A stretch of DNA of 64,000 nucleotides from Phymorhynchus buccinoides (taxonomy: Eukaryota > Mollusca > Gastropoda > Neogastropoda > Raphitomidae). Location of the stretch: contig CM065686.1 of the NCBI GenBank assembly GCA_017654935.2, positions 27,957,384 to 28,021,383 of the forward strand, read 5' to 3'. Positions 20,142 through 32,975 of this stretch are shown here, piece by piece. The notes beneath the pieces are model-generated. The model worked only from the letters and a program-made list of their open reading frames with translations, did not search any database and was not told the DNA's origin. Positions within the stretch are counted from its first letter, which is position 1. Every line of letters begins with the position of its first letter. Position numbers and translations under genes: made by a program.

Positions 20142-23100
20142 ATGGCTAACAACTCCATTTGTATTGTCACTCTTAATGTGCGCGGATTTAGAAACAGACT
20201 GAAACGAAGACTTGGAATAAATTATTTTAGAAAACAAAAAATAGATATTATATGTTTACAAGAAACACATATAACAGAAGACGTTGTACAAGAAATTAAA
20301 ATGCAGTGGTCTGGGAAAATGTTCTACAGCCCAGGTACTAATAATAGTAATGGCTTAATCACCCTAATAAACAACAAAGATATTAACGCTGAACTTCTCC
20401 AAGCAACAGAGAGAGTCCTGATAATAAAGGTTATAGTAGCTGATAAGATTAATTAATGTTATAGCCAATTGCTATGCGCCCAACACAACACTAGATAAAC
20501 TAGCGTTTATCGCTCGGACATGTAAACTGTTAAGTGATCAAGAATACGATCAGCTGTGGGTAACGGGAGATTTTAACACAACATTGACTCCCCTAGACAA
20601 TAATAGCAGGCAACCTTCACTCTATCAGAGAGAGGGAAGCCCTTTCAAACTTGCTACTCTCTCTTGACTTAATGTAAATAACTTCAAAAGAGGCCCAGGG
20701 TATTGGAAGTTTAATAAGTCACTGCTAACACGTGACGATTTTTATTAAGGAAACGTTATCATTCATAGATATCCATTTTGAACATTATAAAGAAAGCAGC
20801 CCACAGCATGCATGGGAAATGTTCAAAGTAAGATATAAATCATTTTGTACAAATTATTCCAAAGAAGCAAAACAACAAACTGAACACAAACAGACAAAAA
20901 TTAAGCACTTAGAAGAACTAGAACAAAAACTCTTGCAGGACCCTCAAAATAAAGACTTGGTCTTCAGAGCTCAACAAATGAAAAAAGACACAGAAATACA
21001 AGAACTAAGAGACGCCCGCGGTGCACAGGTACGATCAAGAGTACAATGGGTGGAAGAAGGGGAGAAAAACACAAAATATTTCCTGCGCCTAGAAAAATCT
21101 CAAGGAGCTACAAACACCATTACATCCCTTCAAACTAACGAAACCCTTACAGACAACCCCCAAATAATATTAGACGAAATTAAACAATACTACACACAGC
21201 TCTACAAAAAAGATCCTATACCTGAAAGAGGAAAAACAATACAAAACGACTTTTTGAAAGATAACAATTACCCTACTCTGTCTGAAGAAGAAAAGGATCT
21301 GTGTGACAGAGAGATCACAGCAGACGAGCTCACTGAGGCCTTGAAAAATTTAAATAATGACTCTGCACCAGGTAGTGATGGCCTCACGCCCGCATTTTAC
21401 AAGAAGTTTTGGGATGAACTAAGAATACCACTTTATAATTGCTTAATAAACTCCGTTGAACAAGGCGAATTGTCTTTCTCCATGAAAAAGGAGTAATAAC
21501 ACTAATACACAAAGGGAAAGACTTAGACAAAAACAATGTATCTAACTATCGACCTATTACTCTAACAAATACAGACTATAAAATATTTACAAAAACTGCA
21601 GAATGTATTTACATTCATTGTAAACGAGGATCAGGTAGGATTCATTAAAGGTAGCTACTCATTTAAGATTTTTGGATGATCTAACTCAGCATATGTATAC
21701 AATTAATCAGCCAGGGGCCCTCATAGCCCTTGATTTCTCCAAAGCGTTCGATGCATTGTCCAAAGACTGCATTCTGGAAACGCTTCAACTTTTTAACTTT
21801 GGACCGCGTTCGCAACCATAATGAAAAATACTCAAAGCTGTATTCATAACGGTGGTTGGCTATCAGACTGGTTTCAAACACAGAGAGGAATACGACAAGG
21901 GTGTCCAGTCAGTCCACTCCTTTTTGTAATTGCAGTTGAAACCTTAGCTATACGAATAAGAAATTGTAATGAAATCCAAGGAGTTAAACTAACAGAATCT
22001 ATTCATTCCAAAATCAAACAATATGCAGATGACACTACGCTTACACTTAAACATGAAGAGGATATTCAAATAGCCACCAATATTGTAGAGGAATTCCAAC
22101 ATTTCTCAGGCCTTAAACTAAATAAGCAAAAATCAGAAGGCATATGGCTTGGCTCCAAAAAATACGAATCAGGCAATGTTCATAATATACCCATGAAAAA
22201 CGGAAAATTAAAAATATTAGGAGCTTATTTTTCTGCAGATAAGGAAATCTCTGAAATCGAGGAAAACTGGAAACCCAAAATAGATAATGTCATTAAGATT
22301 ATCAAACGCTAGGAAAACAGAAACCCATCCCTTTATGGTAAAGTTATTCTTGCGAAAACATTCCTGTTGTCCCAATTCTCTCATATTCTACAAGTTGCAT
22401 CAATACCCCCAAAAGTGCTCCACTCCATCAATTCTATTATCTACAAATTCATCTGGAAGAAGAAATTCAACAACAAAAAAGCATTTGAAAAAATAAAAAG
22501 AGGAGTATTAAGTTTAAGCAAAGAAGAATGGGGCTTAAACATGATTAATATTGAACACCAACAGCACATGTTCCTGGTCAAATGGGCAGCTCGACTTCTA
22601 AAGCAAGCCAACGCACACTGGAGTATCCTAGCCATCAATAATCTCCTTCCATTTAAGAACTTGCATTGTATTTTTAATTGTAACCTTGATCCGAAATAAA
22701 TTAAATGTTTAGATAAAATCAAATCAACATTCTGGAAAGATGTTATAACCACAATCGCAACTTTTAATAAAGATCGGCCTGTAGAAAATGTGAAAACAGA
22801 GCCACTCTGGAATAATAGAGGCATAAAATACAAGGGAAAGCCTCTTTATTTTTCCAATTGGTGTAAGGTGGGCTTCTTCGTAGTCCAGGATCTCTGGCAT
22901 AATGGAAACTTAATGACTTACCAAGCAATAGAACAGAAAATAAGAAGTTCTCCAGCACTTTTATTTGAATACAATGCATTAATAAACGCGATTCCGCTCG
23001 TGTGGAAACAGCAGTTAAAACGAAAATGATGAAAAGATGGAAACTCCAAACGATGTACCATCTGAAAAAGGTCGCTTGACAGCTTTATCTCACAAAGAAA

Positions 23101-23493
23101 TACGAAAAACTTTTTCTCTTAAACAAAATCACGACATATGTGCTGCTCACTTTTGGAAACGTAAACTAGATATTGACGTGAAAGATTACTTCAATCTGGG
23201 AGTAATGCAGCAAAGACTAAGGCTGTTGCACTTCAAATTCATACACAACATATACCCAACGAATAATTATATTGCTACACAAAATGGGGGTAGCAGAGAC
23301 CAACAGATGCCTTCAATGCAGGGAAATAGATTACATTGAGCATGCTTTCTATCTTTGTCCAAAACTGTCTTCTTTCTGGAGCAATGTGAAACAATACATT
23401 CTCACACACTATGACTATTCAGTTCCCATGAACGCAACAACGGCGCTGTTTGGGTTACCAAAAACAGTCATCTTTTCAGATAGAACCAGTTAA
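20142..23493 (+). pseudogene. LINE 1 ORF2: L1/Tx1-type endonuclease plus RT, degenerate
   Basis: In order: APE endonuclease start (LNVRGFRNRLKRR, ICLQETH, 20142-20456); out of frame NCYAPN and TGDFN; then a jump to RGPGYWKFN near 20690, so the C-terminal half of the endonuclease is deleted. The RT follows: SRVQWVEEGEKNTKYFLRLE, APGSDGLTPAFYKKFW, NYRPITL, motif A ALIALDFSKAFDAL (about 21717), motif B RGIRQGCPVSPLLF and motif C QYADDT (about 22020). C-terminal pieces run to a CLQC...H...C knuckle near 23310-23370. At least seven frameshifts or stops are present. The element is dead. Its 3' end abuts CA repeats. Confidence 0.9.
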
Positions 23494-23569
23494 GTATGGA
23501 AAGTGTAAAAACTTAGATTTAATATTTGAGACTGAACTTCAGTTACGGTCTATGTAGGATTCAACACAC

Positions 23570-23788
23570 TCTCTCACGCATACACACGCACACGCACTCA
23601 TGCACACGCACAAAAACACACACACACACACTCACTCACTCACACAAACACACACACACACACGAGCACAGACACACACACGCATACACACTCTCTCGCA
23701 CAATCACACACACATACACACAAACACACACACACGTACGCACACATCATCGCTTGTACACACTCACACACACACACACACACACATA

Positions 23789-23851
<63 letters not shown>

Positions 23852-24321
23852 ACGCACGCGCGCGCACGCACACATACAGAGAGAGAGAAAGAGAGTGAGA
23901 AGGGGAAGGAAACATTTAAAGTATATAACAAATGTGCATGTTGATGTAAAATGAAGAAGAAAAATAAAAGAACTAGAAATACAAGAAAGAAAAAAAAGAA
24001 AAGAGCCACTGGAGAAATGACGAACACGGGGAAATTATTGCTATTATGAAATGACGAACACAGGGAAATAATTGTTATTATAATCATTTGTATTTATATT
24101 ATTTTTTAAGTTTATAAACATTATGTGTATGTATGAATACAGCAGCAATGTATTGCTTTGGTATCAAGTAGGCCTTCGCAGTCGCAGAGAGGAGAGAAAG
24201 AACCCAGGCAGCGCTGCAGCCATCGGAAAGCCAAAGTTGCAGAGACAAACACACACACACGTACGCACACATCATCGCTTGTACACACTCACACACACAC
24301 ACACACACACATAGACACATA

Positions 24322-24360
<39 letters not shown>

Positions 24361-24365
24361 CCAAC
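23570..24365. repeat. CA-rich arrays with a duplicated segment
   Basis: CA tracts at about 23570-23880 and 24246-24360 are separated by about 370 bp of ordinary sequence. A roughly 70-bp block containing CGTACGCACACATCATCGCT and GTACACACTCACAC occurs at both 23730-23800 and 24255-24325. Frames here encode only His/Thr or Cys/Val repeats. Confidence 0.85.
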
Positions 24366-24576
24366 CCATAGGCCTATCACTGGACTCGCTCACCCTCCAG
24401 CCACGAGATCCGCCCAAGCGACCCATGAGTGAAGAACCGAACGAACAAAGAACGCAGCAAGCCAGCCGCAGCAAAACAGTGAAATGAAGGGGAACCTAAG
24501 ATCAAGCCAGAAGAGCATCCATGCACAGAAGAAAGGAACCACCTAGGCCTGCTACCTACAAGGCGAAAACGATCGG

Positions 24577-24603
24577 GGAGAGAGAGAGAGAGAGAGAGAG
24601 AGA

Positions 24604-24681
<78 letters not shown>
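24577..24681. repeat. (GA)n microsatellite
   Basis: About 50 GA units with a single CATG interruption near 24602-24606. Confidence 0.95.
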
Positions 24682-24689
24682 ATGTTATT

Positions 24690-25960
24690 ATAACATGTTA
24701 TTAGAGAGATTAATGTGTGTTATGTTTATGATAAAGAATAGATATAAACCTCGAACGAAATTCCCCAATTTGTTTTCTTAATGTAGAAAACAAAAAATCT
24801 GATCTCCGGCTCCAAAAAAAAAAAAGGTGATCATAAGGCGCTAGATCACCAGCCGCGTGGCAATATTTTCGGTTGCGGTGCTTCACCTCGCAGCTGGTAA
24901 CGAACCTGACCTTGACTTAACGATGGTAGGCCTATATGATTATTGTGTGCTAAGCCACAAGATAGACTGTGAATGATTTAAGCAGTTACAGTAACAAATT
25001 GTGCAAGATTATACCATGTATGCCCCTTAAAAAGAAAAGAAAATGCGCTCTTCAGATGGGGGAAGTCCAAATTTCACAGACAACTCTCTAACTAGAATAT
25101 ACTGAATACGAGCACACACACACACACACAACGTATTATGCATACACAAACGTGCGTGCGTGTGTACACAGTCTTTCCTTCCTTCCAGTAAGTGATCACA
25201 GTCAAACTTGACTATTCTGTCACTGTAGAAATTGGGGATCTGCGGCAACACACTTTGTTTGGCCACTCTGGAACAGGCGTGCCCTTCTCTTCCCCCTCTC
25301 TCCTTTTTTTTTTTCTTTCAGGGGGGGGGGGGGGGGGGGGAGCAAAAAAGTGGTACGGCCATGGCCGTGGCGCCGTACCTGGATACGTCGGGCCTGATTA
25401 TTGATGCTGTGGCGTAAATATTTGCATATCAGTAATGTCTTAATTATATAGGTCCCTTATTCATACGTATTCAAACTCATCAGCATAACAGTCTATTGCT
25501 CACTTCTATCGTTTTATAAATAAGGTTGTTGCTGACAACCTTGGTGTGCAGATTTGATTCTACCCTGAACTCGCTTTACAAAAATCAAACTCAATAATTT
25601 CATTATATAATCCACATTTAAACCCACACAGTTGAATGGCCCCATTGACATACCACCATAGGGGCGGACCAGTTGGACATGGAAGGGGGGGAGGTTCAAA
25701 TACAAAAAGCCCCCGAGAAGTTGACAATAATTTGATTTTCAAAGATGCAACCAAGGCCTCTTATAAGAATAAATGAGAGAATACACTAAAATGGCCCTGA
25801 GTCGCATTTCTCTTCACTTTTCTTTCATTTGGGCGTACTTGGAAGACTGTTGTAATAGGATGAATAACATTTAATTCCCACTTCAAAAAAGCACACCGAG
25901 TGTCATCTCTGTTCCATCTGTAGCCAGACTTCAGGTTTATTTGCATCAAGTGGCCAAAGA
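24690..25960. other. Unannotated sequence with short homopolymers
   Basis: No coding region recognised. It contains a 20-G run at about 25321-25340 and a CA tract at about 25110-25130. Short open frames here lack any family resemblance or splice support. Confidence 0.5.
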
Positions 25961-25966
25961 AAATAT

Positions 25967-27747
25967 TGTGACGAGGGAATGGGTTAAAAGGCTAAGTCTC
26001 TAGGGAAGACTTTTAGTGTGTTAAATTTTCAAGTAGAAAATTTTCCTTTAGCCCACTTCTCTAGGGTATGGGAGATGAGCAACTTTCCCGGCCCCTTTTC
26101 ATCTAATAAATTTATATTTGTGCCCGGGTTCTGGCTCGTATGATTGTAAGAAATACAAGTGGTTGATTTGCTCTAAATGGCAGACAGAGAGAAGTAGGGT
26201 TTTACATGAAATTACAAGACTTCCACTCTCATCAGTCTGACCAAAGGGTTCAGAATTATTTGACACTTATATTTTATTTACTCACAAAATCTGCATAAGA
26301 GTATGCAACAATAATAATAAAGCAGCTCAATGGCGCCAAAACAAAATATGAATGAAAAACAATGAAATCCGAAAGGATTTACAAGACTTTTGTCTTTCTA
26401 GAAGGTTAGCCCCAAGCGGGAAGGGTCACTAATATTCTTAGGTGTCCTGGTTTCCAGTTAGTGTTCTTTGGCACTGTCTTAGGGACTTAGCTCATAGCTG
26501 TGCTGAAGTTCCTCCGTAGGGATCGGCGAGTGCTGTGGTGACTTGGCTTGCTCGTCAGGTGAGAGTAGCTCCCAGTCGTTCCGGTTGCGGCGTCGCGGGA
26601 TGGCACGGTTCAGGCGTGGTCTCCTCGCGGATTCGGGGTGCGGGGCGTCTTTGCGGCAGTCCCGTCTTGTTTCCTTGTGAGTCAGGGATGGAACTTCCTG
26701 ACCACAATGCCCTGCTGATAATCACAGGAGAAGGTGGATGTAGATCTCTATGGTTTAGAGACAAGGGGCTTCAGCCGGCAGGGAATTAGTGGATCCCAAC
26801 CGGCTAGAAGGCTGCCCTTGTACAATAGCACTAAGAACACATAATCTGAATTTCAGTTACCAAACTGAGATCAGTAAAACATAAAAGGTGTACAGGAATC
26901 AACTGGTATGATTCAGTACCCGGCTAGATCAAAGTCTATGATCAAGCCAACATCACTCTCCATCCAACACCTGGAAAGGAATGTTATCATAGTTAGCAAG
27001 GTTGCAACCCACAGGCTTCCTACTAAAAATATACAAAAGGGTTAGTAGGCATAAAATCCGGTTCTGGTACCAAAAGAGTTAAAGTCAAAAACACACACAC
27101 AAATAATCAGTACACATAATTAGAACAGCATGTTTACCAATTCTTTTCACTGACACATCTACTCCTTATTCATCATTGAACATAGGATCTAGATCAAAAA
27201 TAGGATCAAACAAAAACAAATCTCAATCACTTAGGTTACATTCCAGCCATCAATAATACTCACTAGTTGGGCTATTAGGACTGGCTGGGAGAGAGGTTGA
27301 TTCTGCAATGTTGCTCAGCCAGGTTTTGGAGGTCTTGTGAGAGAGAATGTTTAGGTGGGGACTTCCTCACTAGTCAATTTTCCCCCTCCAATTTTAAACA
27401 CCCGAGAGCCTATGATTGGTTCATAGCAGTCGACAAGTCATAAGATGACGCTATAATATTATGCATATTAGTACAGAACGATCACGCGCCGGTTACATCA
27501 CTGGCACGTGTCACATTCCTCTCCCTATCGTGATCGGGAAAGGAGATACGGGGAACAAAGGGAGACCGCCAATGTGGGTGTCACAAGCTGACGGGGAAGG
27601 TAAAACGGGCTTCAAAGAGATAAGCGCCTATAATCGGCAACCGGTTTGATGTTGAATTGTAATTAAAGTGGCGGCCGAATAAAGAAAGGGGAGGGGGGGG
27701 GGGGGTGTAGATAAAGAAAGTGGGGTTGCGCGTGACACATTGTCACA
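25967..27747. mobile_element. Candidate solo LTR, about 1.8 kb
   Basis: The segment starts TGTGACGAGGG and ends TTGTCACA, giving TG...CA ends with a short TGTGAC/GTCACA inversion. The flanks are AATAT on the left and GATAT on the right, a 5-bp target duplication with one mismatch. An AATAAA lies near 27677, about 70 bp before the right end, fitting an R-U5 arrangement. A GC-rich block at 26530-26810 interrupts otherwise AT-rich DNA. No internal retroviral-type genes adjoin it. The call rests on end structure only. Confidence 0.3.
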
Positions 27748-28996
27748 GATATTGCCTTTATGAGCACAATTGTCAGTGGTGACCCTTGTCCTGAGTATGG
27801 AAGACACAACAGCCAACAGACAAAGAAAACCTGTCAGCAGCCAGGAGCAAAGAATGGTGCCTATGTACAGTATCTTCATGGACGTGCCTCCAGCCTCTGT
27901 TATCCATGGCTGAACAGACATGCAATGAGTTCACCAGTGACAACAGCTGTACTGGATAGTTGTGTAATTTACAAGGAGGGGGAGGGAGTACAAGGACTTT
28001 ATTCCTGGCTATGAAGGTGATCATGCTGGTGAGCTACTTGGTTGTATTGGCAGGCTAGTGAAATTGTTATGGGAGTGGGTGGTGGGGGGTAATCGCTTAG
28101 AGCAGAGTCTGGACACTACAATAGTACTGAAGTACAAAAGCTCCTTTCACAATAAGACTGGATCATCAAGACTCGTATTAGTTTTATCGTTGAGAAGCTA
28201 CTGAGGCTGCTATTATTCTCGCGTTAATGCATCCACATAACAAAACCCCATGCCAGCTAAGCACTGGTATCAAGCCTATGGATACAATATCTCATCGACT
28301 CATCATATAAGTGTTCACGATGGCCAGAACTTGAATAAGACACTTGTTAGAGTGGTCTTCCACCAAGTATGACTAACTTTGAAGCACGATGCTTCTAAGC
28401 TCATTGGCAATGAGACTTTTTTGTGGAAGCAGACTCACTTTGAACAACATGTCATTCCTTTCAACTGTAGCTGGAAATGCGTGGGTCAGCACTTATTACA
28501 CAACATTGTGTACTGGGATCATTGTTGGCACCAGACGAGACCCTGACAATCAGACATCTGTAATGCAGCAATGGGTGTATAGCAGGGCAGCACCCATCTG
28601 CACACAATTCTGCAAATAAAAGGAGGCTTTGTGTGCAAAAATCTCATGACAGTTACCATCAGAGATTCTGAAAATTTTCACATGATCAAGAGAACATTGT
28701 GGACATTTAAATTAACCCGTTGAGGACATTTTCAAACAACAAGTTTGTATAGTAATATGTATCTGATCAGTTTCTTAGAATTTGGCCATTGTATTTTGTG
28801 CTACAATCCCCGACAGGAAGAAGACCCGCTGATTCACTAATAATTGTCTTCTTGAAGTTGCATGCCGCTTGACATTAGTCTGCAATCCAAATGAGAGCAC
28901 TAAAAGTACACCTTTCTCTAACAAGAGTGTAAAAGCAAGAAGTACACACCAACAAATCCTCTGATGCTTTCCCCACTCTTTCCCTTCTTCACTCAC
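27748..28996. other. Unannotated sequence, two unassigned short frames
   Basis: An 84-codon plus frame at 27760-28014 and a 76-codon plus frame at 28389-28619 stand out mildly because they are not simple-sequence. The second ends inside an AAATAAAAGG. Neither shows a recognised motif, and neither has convincing splice sites or a start context. Confidence 0.3.
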
Positions 28997-29032
28997 CCCT
29001 CCAAGCAATGGCACGTCGGCCATTTCACCCAC
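28997..29032 (-). CDS. Candidate 36-nt exon
   Basis: On the minus strand ATTATTTTATAG precedes, and GTGAGTGAAG follows, a 36-nt block that reads VGEMADVPLLGG in phase 0. Both splice sites are good and the length is a multiple of three, so it could be a microexon. No neighbouring exons of the same gene were identified and no family is recognised. Similar blocks arise by chance in a window this size. Confidence 0.25.
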
Positions 29033-29404
29033 CTATAAAATAATTAATCAACACTGATCGCTGTATTGTACTGCTTGGCGCATAGCAACAAAGGCCAAGC
29101 GTTAAGATGAAGGTTAGAGATGCCATCGGTACTTAGGTTAGCATCTATATAACCATAGGCTAATGTACTAATTATGAGACCGTTACTGCAGAGATTAAAA
29201 ATATATTAAAACAAAAAGTTGAATTATTCAATGCAAATTCAAGGTCAAGCATTTAAGATGAAAGGCTTAGACATAAAATAGGTATCAGTAATTCAATATC
29301 CTCTATACACCTTAGCTTAGAAGAAAAAAAATAATACCACATAACTTATTTTACGACAGCAGTGCAAAAGTTGAAAAAGTATAGTTGATGCAATAAAATC
29401 ACAT

Positions 29405-29600
29405 ACTGAAGGTCAAAGGTCAAGGTCACCAAGGCATACTGAGGAGCACATCAGTTTCATTAAAATAGCAGCACACAAATTCGAAGTGATCCTGTGACAT
29501 GGTTCTTAAGATAATTGCCAGGCAAATGAAAGGACACAAAACATTGTGATAGCCCTCTCCGCAGAGTGGCTGGGGGCTAATAAGTACTAAAATAGGATAT
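29405..29600. repeat. Repeat with direct AGGTCA array
   Basis: Three AGGTCA half-sites lie in a row: 29410-29415, one base, 29417-29422, then immediately 29423-29428. The sequence after it resembles the AGGTCA repeat families elsewhere in the window but is too short to align with certainty. Confidence 0.45.
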
Positions 29601-29929
29601 AATTCACATAGTTTCAATCATTTCAGCAAATTATACTGTTTTTCTTACCAAAAAAAGCATTAGATACAAAATAATTATGTTAAGTGCATGATTTTACAGT
29701 TCTCTAGAGTCTCATGGCGGCCATTTTGAATATGACGTCATAACTCAAAATGCCCAACATTTACAACTTGGCTTCCAACGGATTTGGATTCAGCACCCTC
29801 AAATCATGTTAGATCGACATAAAAACCTAATATATATCACAAAACAAGGTCAAGCTTAATTTCGCCTGGACTACTGTTCTTTTTCGTGTAACAAAATCTA
29901 TTAGTGATAACATTCACTCATAGATAGAC

Positions 29930-30158
29930 ACTCTCTCTCTGTCTCTGGCTCTGTCACTCTCTGTCTCTGTGTGTGTGCGTGTCTCTCTCTCTCTGTCTCT
30001 CTATAAAATAGGCATAGTTATGTATTTATGTTGTTGTCCAATTTAATTGTTTTGTGAACTCCATTATTATGGGCCAGAGGCCTAACAATGAAAATATTTT
30101 TGACTTTGACTTTGATTCTCTCTATGTGTGTCTCTGTCTCTCTGTCTCTGTCTCTCTG

Positions 30159-30235
<77 letters not shown>

Positions 30236-30236
30236 A
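29930..30236. repeat. CT/GTCT microsatellites
   Basis: CT and GTCT tracts at about 29930-30003 and 30117-30233. Between them is a GAAAATATTTTTGACTTTGACTT-type segment, a form often seen at the 3' end of invertebrate SINEs. Confidence 0.85.
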
Positions 30237-30427
30237 TGTGTGGATATTCTGTATTAGCTAACCCAGACAACTGTTTGGCTGCCAGAGTGGAAATCGATGC
30301 TCCAAGCGGTAAAGACTAAAGGGACACGATACTTCTACTGACGACTGCGAAGAGGCAAGGCTTGCTTGACCTGCCTCCTGTTGTAATCCTCTTATAGCGG
30401 ACCGACAGTCTTTTATGTCATTGTCTT

Positions 30428-30778
30428 CAGTGTAGAGTGGTACAGAGGTATCGCGTTCGCCTCGTGTCAAGTAAACCCGAGTTCGAACCTGTGTACAGGG
30501 GATTTTCTTCTCACTTTACACTAGGCCTTACGGTCTTTCGGATGCCCGTGTGCCCATGCACTTAGCACACGTTAAGCCCAGTGGCAACGAAAAAGTTGTC
30601 ATTTGGTCAAACATTAACCCACCCACCCTGTCCTTCCTCATCAGTCACACAAGCATCGCATGCAAAAAAAGATAAGAAAAAGTGAGTGGCGCGCCTCTGG
30701 CTGCGACGCCCTCTCCAGGTGGGAGCAACCCGAATTTCACAGAGACGCCTCTGTGACTATAAAGTACCTAATACCTAA
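30428..30778 (+). mobile_element. tRNA-headed SINE, copy 1
   Basis: The head GTGTAGAGTGGTACAGAGGT (A-box-like) and CGAGTTCGAACC (B-box) has the spacing of a tRNA-derived pol III promoter. The body contains TCTTTCGGATG, GCCCGTGTGCCCATGCACTT, CACACGTTAAGCCCAGTGG and CAACGAAAAAGTTGTC. This closely resembles the conserved central domain of molluscan Nin-type SINEs; that name is from memory. The tail ends in CTAATACCTAATT. A second copy lies at 59184-59597 in the same orientation. Confidence 0.75.
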
Positions 30779-30779
30779 T

Positions 30780-31413
30780 TTTGGGGCCTGCTCAAAAGTA
30801 TGTGGGAAAGAGACTGAGTTGCCTTTGAGTTGAAGCTTAGTTCTAGAAACAAGAACAATACTCGCTGAAGTTTGTAGAGCGGTTCTGTCCACAGTGAGCA
30901 GCTGTCTCTGCAAGACAGCGGAGGGCAGATGAATAATTGGGTGTGTTGTGGAAGTTCATCTTACATGGGTTTTTTGGGTTTTTTGTTTATAACTTTTTTT
31001 CTTCTTCTTTTTCCACATTATTTCACAAGGAAGAAAAAACCCAAATAATAGGCAAAAATCAAATAAATACATACAGAAGACAGACAAACACATTTACACA
31101 CAGCTGTGCCGTGGAAGTCATTGAAAAATGTTATCACAACATCTTGAGGTAACAATTTATCATCGCTATGTGGAGTAACTAAAAACAGAGCTCAACATTT
31201 CAAATTGTGAGTTTCAAGCTCTGAACAACAGGTATTACTCATCATATTTTAAAATGTTTTCCAAAAAACCCCGAAAGTTCATATATATACTATCTTATTA
31301 GAAAAAGTTTTATAATATCAATTTATATAATTGAATATTGCAGTGAATGGAGCCCACCTGGCAGCAAAATCATTATACAATAAGTTTTTTGGTGAAATAT
31401 ATTCTTCTATTTT
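30780..31413. other. Unannotated AT-rich sequence
   Basis: Nothing recognised. The stretch may include the 3' UTR of the minus-strand LINE, whose coding end is at 31414. Confidence 0.5.
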
Positions 31414-32975
31414 CTATCTGTATTTCAGTTTTTTCAAGTAAATTTTTAAGACAGGCATATCATTGTTTAGCTTACAGTGGTATATGTATTCTTTTGCTAA
31501 CAACAACATAAAATAAAAGATATGATCGATTTGTATATTTTTGTCAAATCCAACAATTGCAAGTGCTTCTGAAATACGTAAATTAAATACATTTTGACAT
31601 TTATCATTCAATACATCAGACAATTGAGACCAAAAACGTTGAATAATGTGACATTTCCAAAACATATGGTGGATGCCATCTTTTGTTGTATTACAAAAAT
31701 TGCATAGATCATTGTCTCTCACGCCCATCTCTTTCAGAATGACATTTGTCCCTAGGCATCTATGTAAAATTCTAAGTTGTAAGCATTTCATTTTAACATC
31801 TGCAGTTTTGTTTACATAAAAGAAGCATTCCTTCCAATCATTTTCATAGTTCATTCTTTCGTCCCACCGAGTACAACATTTAGGTTTTACGTTGTTCTCT
31901 ATCAGAGTATCGTAATACAGTTTCGATCCTTTGAAAAAGGATGTTATTTTTTTTAAACAGAGAGGCATATCTATATACATATTGTTGCCGATGTTTATTC
32001 CTGATTTTTTAATATGTTCTTGTATGGCTCTTTGACATCCCGAAAAAGTCAAAAAGTTCTTACTACTGTTGTATTTTTGCTTGAACTCATTGAACGAAAT
32101 AAACTGTCCATTATCACGTACAAAGTTTGCAATATTATATACATTTTCATTCATCCATTTCTTACCAGCGATGTAACTATTACCTATTTGTATTCTATTG
32201 TTGTAAAATACTGGTTCTGCTAAAATTTCACCAGAATGTTTACATTTTACTTTATAAAAGAATTCCTTATAGGCTTTAAATACCTCTGTCCAGAATGTAT
32301 TTGATTTTGGAAGGGTTGTTACGATTTCTGGTCCATATCTTAATATATGATTAAGAACTGGATAATTAAATAAAGCAATAGATTTCCAGTTATGTTTTGT
32401 TCTTTCTAGTTTTCTCATCCATGTGAGTTTCAATGCCGTAGCAAAAGATTTTAGTTCTGGTGTGCCAATACCACCGCTAACTATATTTTTATGAGTTGTT
32501 TTCCTATTTATTTTGTCTTTTTTCTTATTCCATATGAATCTATAACAATAGTTTTGCAATGTCATAAAAACATTATCAGGAGGGTTAGGTAGCAAGATCC
32601 ACAAATGAATGAATTTTGATAGAATCAATGATTTTAAAATTGCCACCCTTCCCAATGGTGTAAGCTGCCTTTTTATCCAGATTCTGAATAAATATCTAAC
32701 TTCTGCTAGCTTGTCCATGTAGTTGATATAAACACACTGTTTAACATCATTGGTAAACCAAATTCCTAGTATCTTAAATTTTGGGGCACTCTAAGCCTAA
32801 GTGGAGACTTTTTTCAGCTGCCAAGCCAGGTTACACTAGTCTTTTCACCGTTCATTTCTAAACCTGATTTAGTGCCAAATAATTTAACTATGGTTATACA
32901 GGTTTCAAATGATTTATTATCACCCGTTAACACACAAATGTTCTGTATCATCTGCATACTGAGAGATTTTGTGTT
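31414..32975 (-). pseudogene. LINE 2 ORF2: RT motif C and C-terminal region
   Basis: From about 32975 leftwards the strand reads SQYADDTEHLCVNG (motif C), then GLEMNGEKTSVTWLGS and LGIWFTNDV across two frame changes. An uninterrupted frame of 434 codons (32718-31414) begins at MDKLAEVRYLF and runs through QLTPLGRVAILKSLILSK to a C-terminal CNFCNTTKDGIHHMFWKC cysteine-histidine cluster, typical of L1/Tx1-type ORF2 ends. A stop (TAG) ends it naturally. This is the best preserved LINE segment in the window and a reference for the degraded fragments at 54560-55480 and 3600-4960. Confidence 0.9.

Noticed and set aside
27760..28014. 84-codon ORF as a host gene
   Set aside because: Non-repetitive and cysteine-containing, but with no recognised motif, no splice support and a similar-length frame on the opposite strand.
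30428..30500. Genuine tRNA gene
   Set aside because: A- and B-box words are present, but there is no foldable acceptor or anticodon arm, and the sequence continues into a SINE body found twice.
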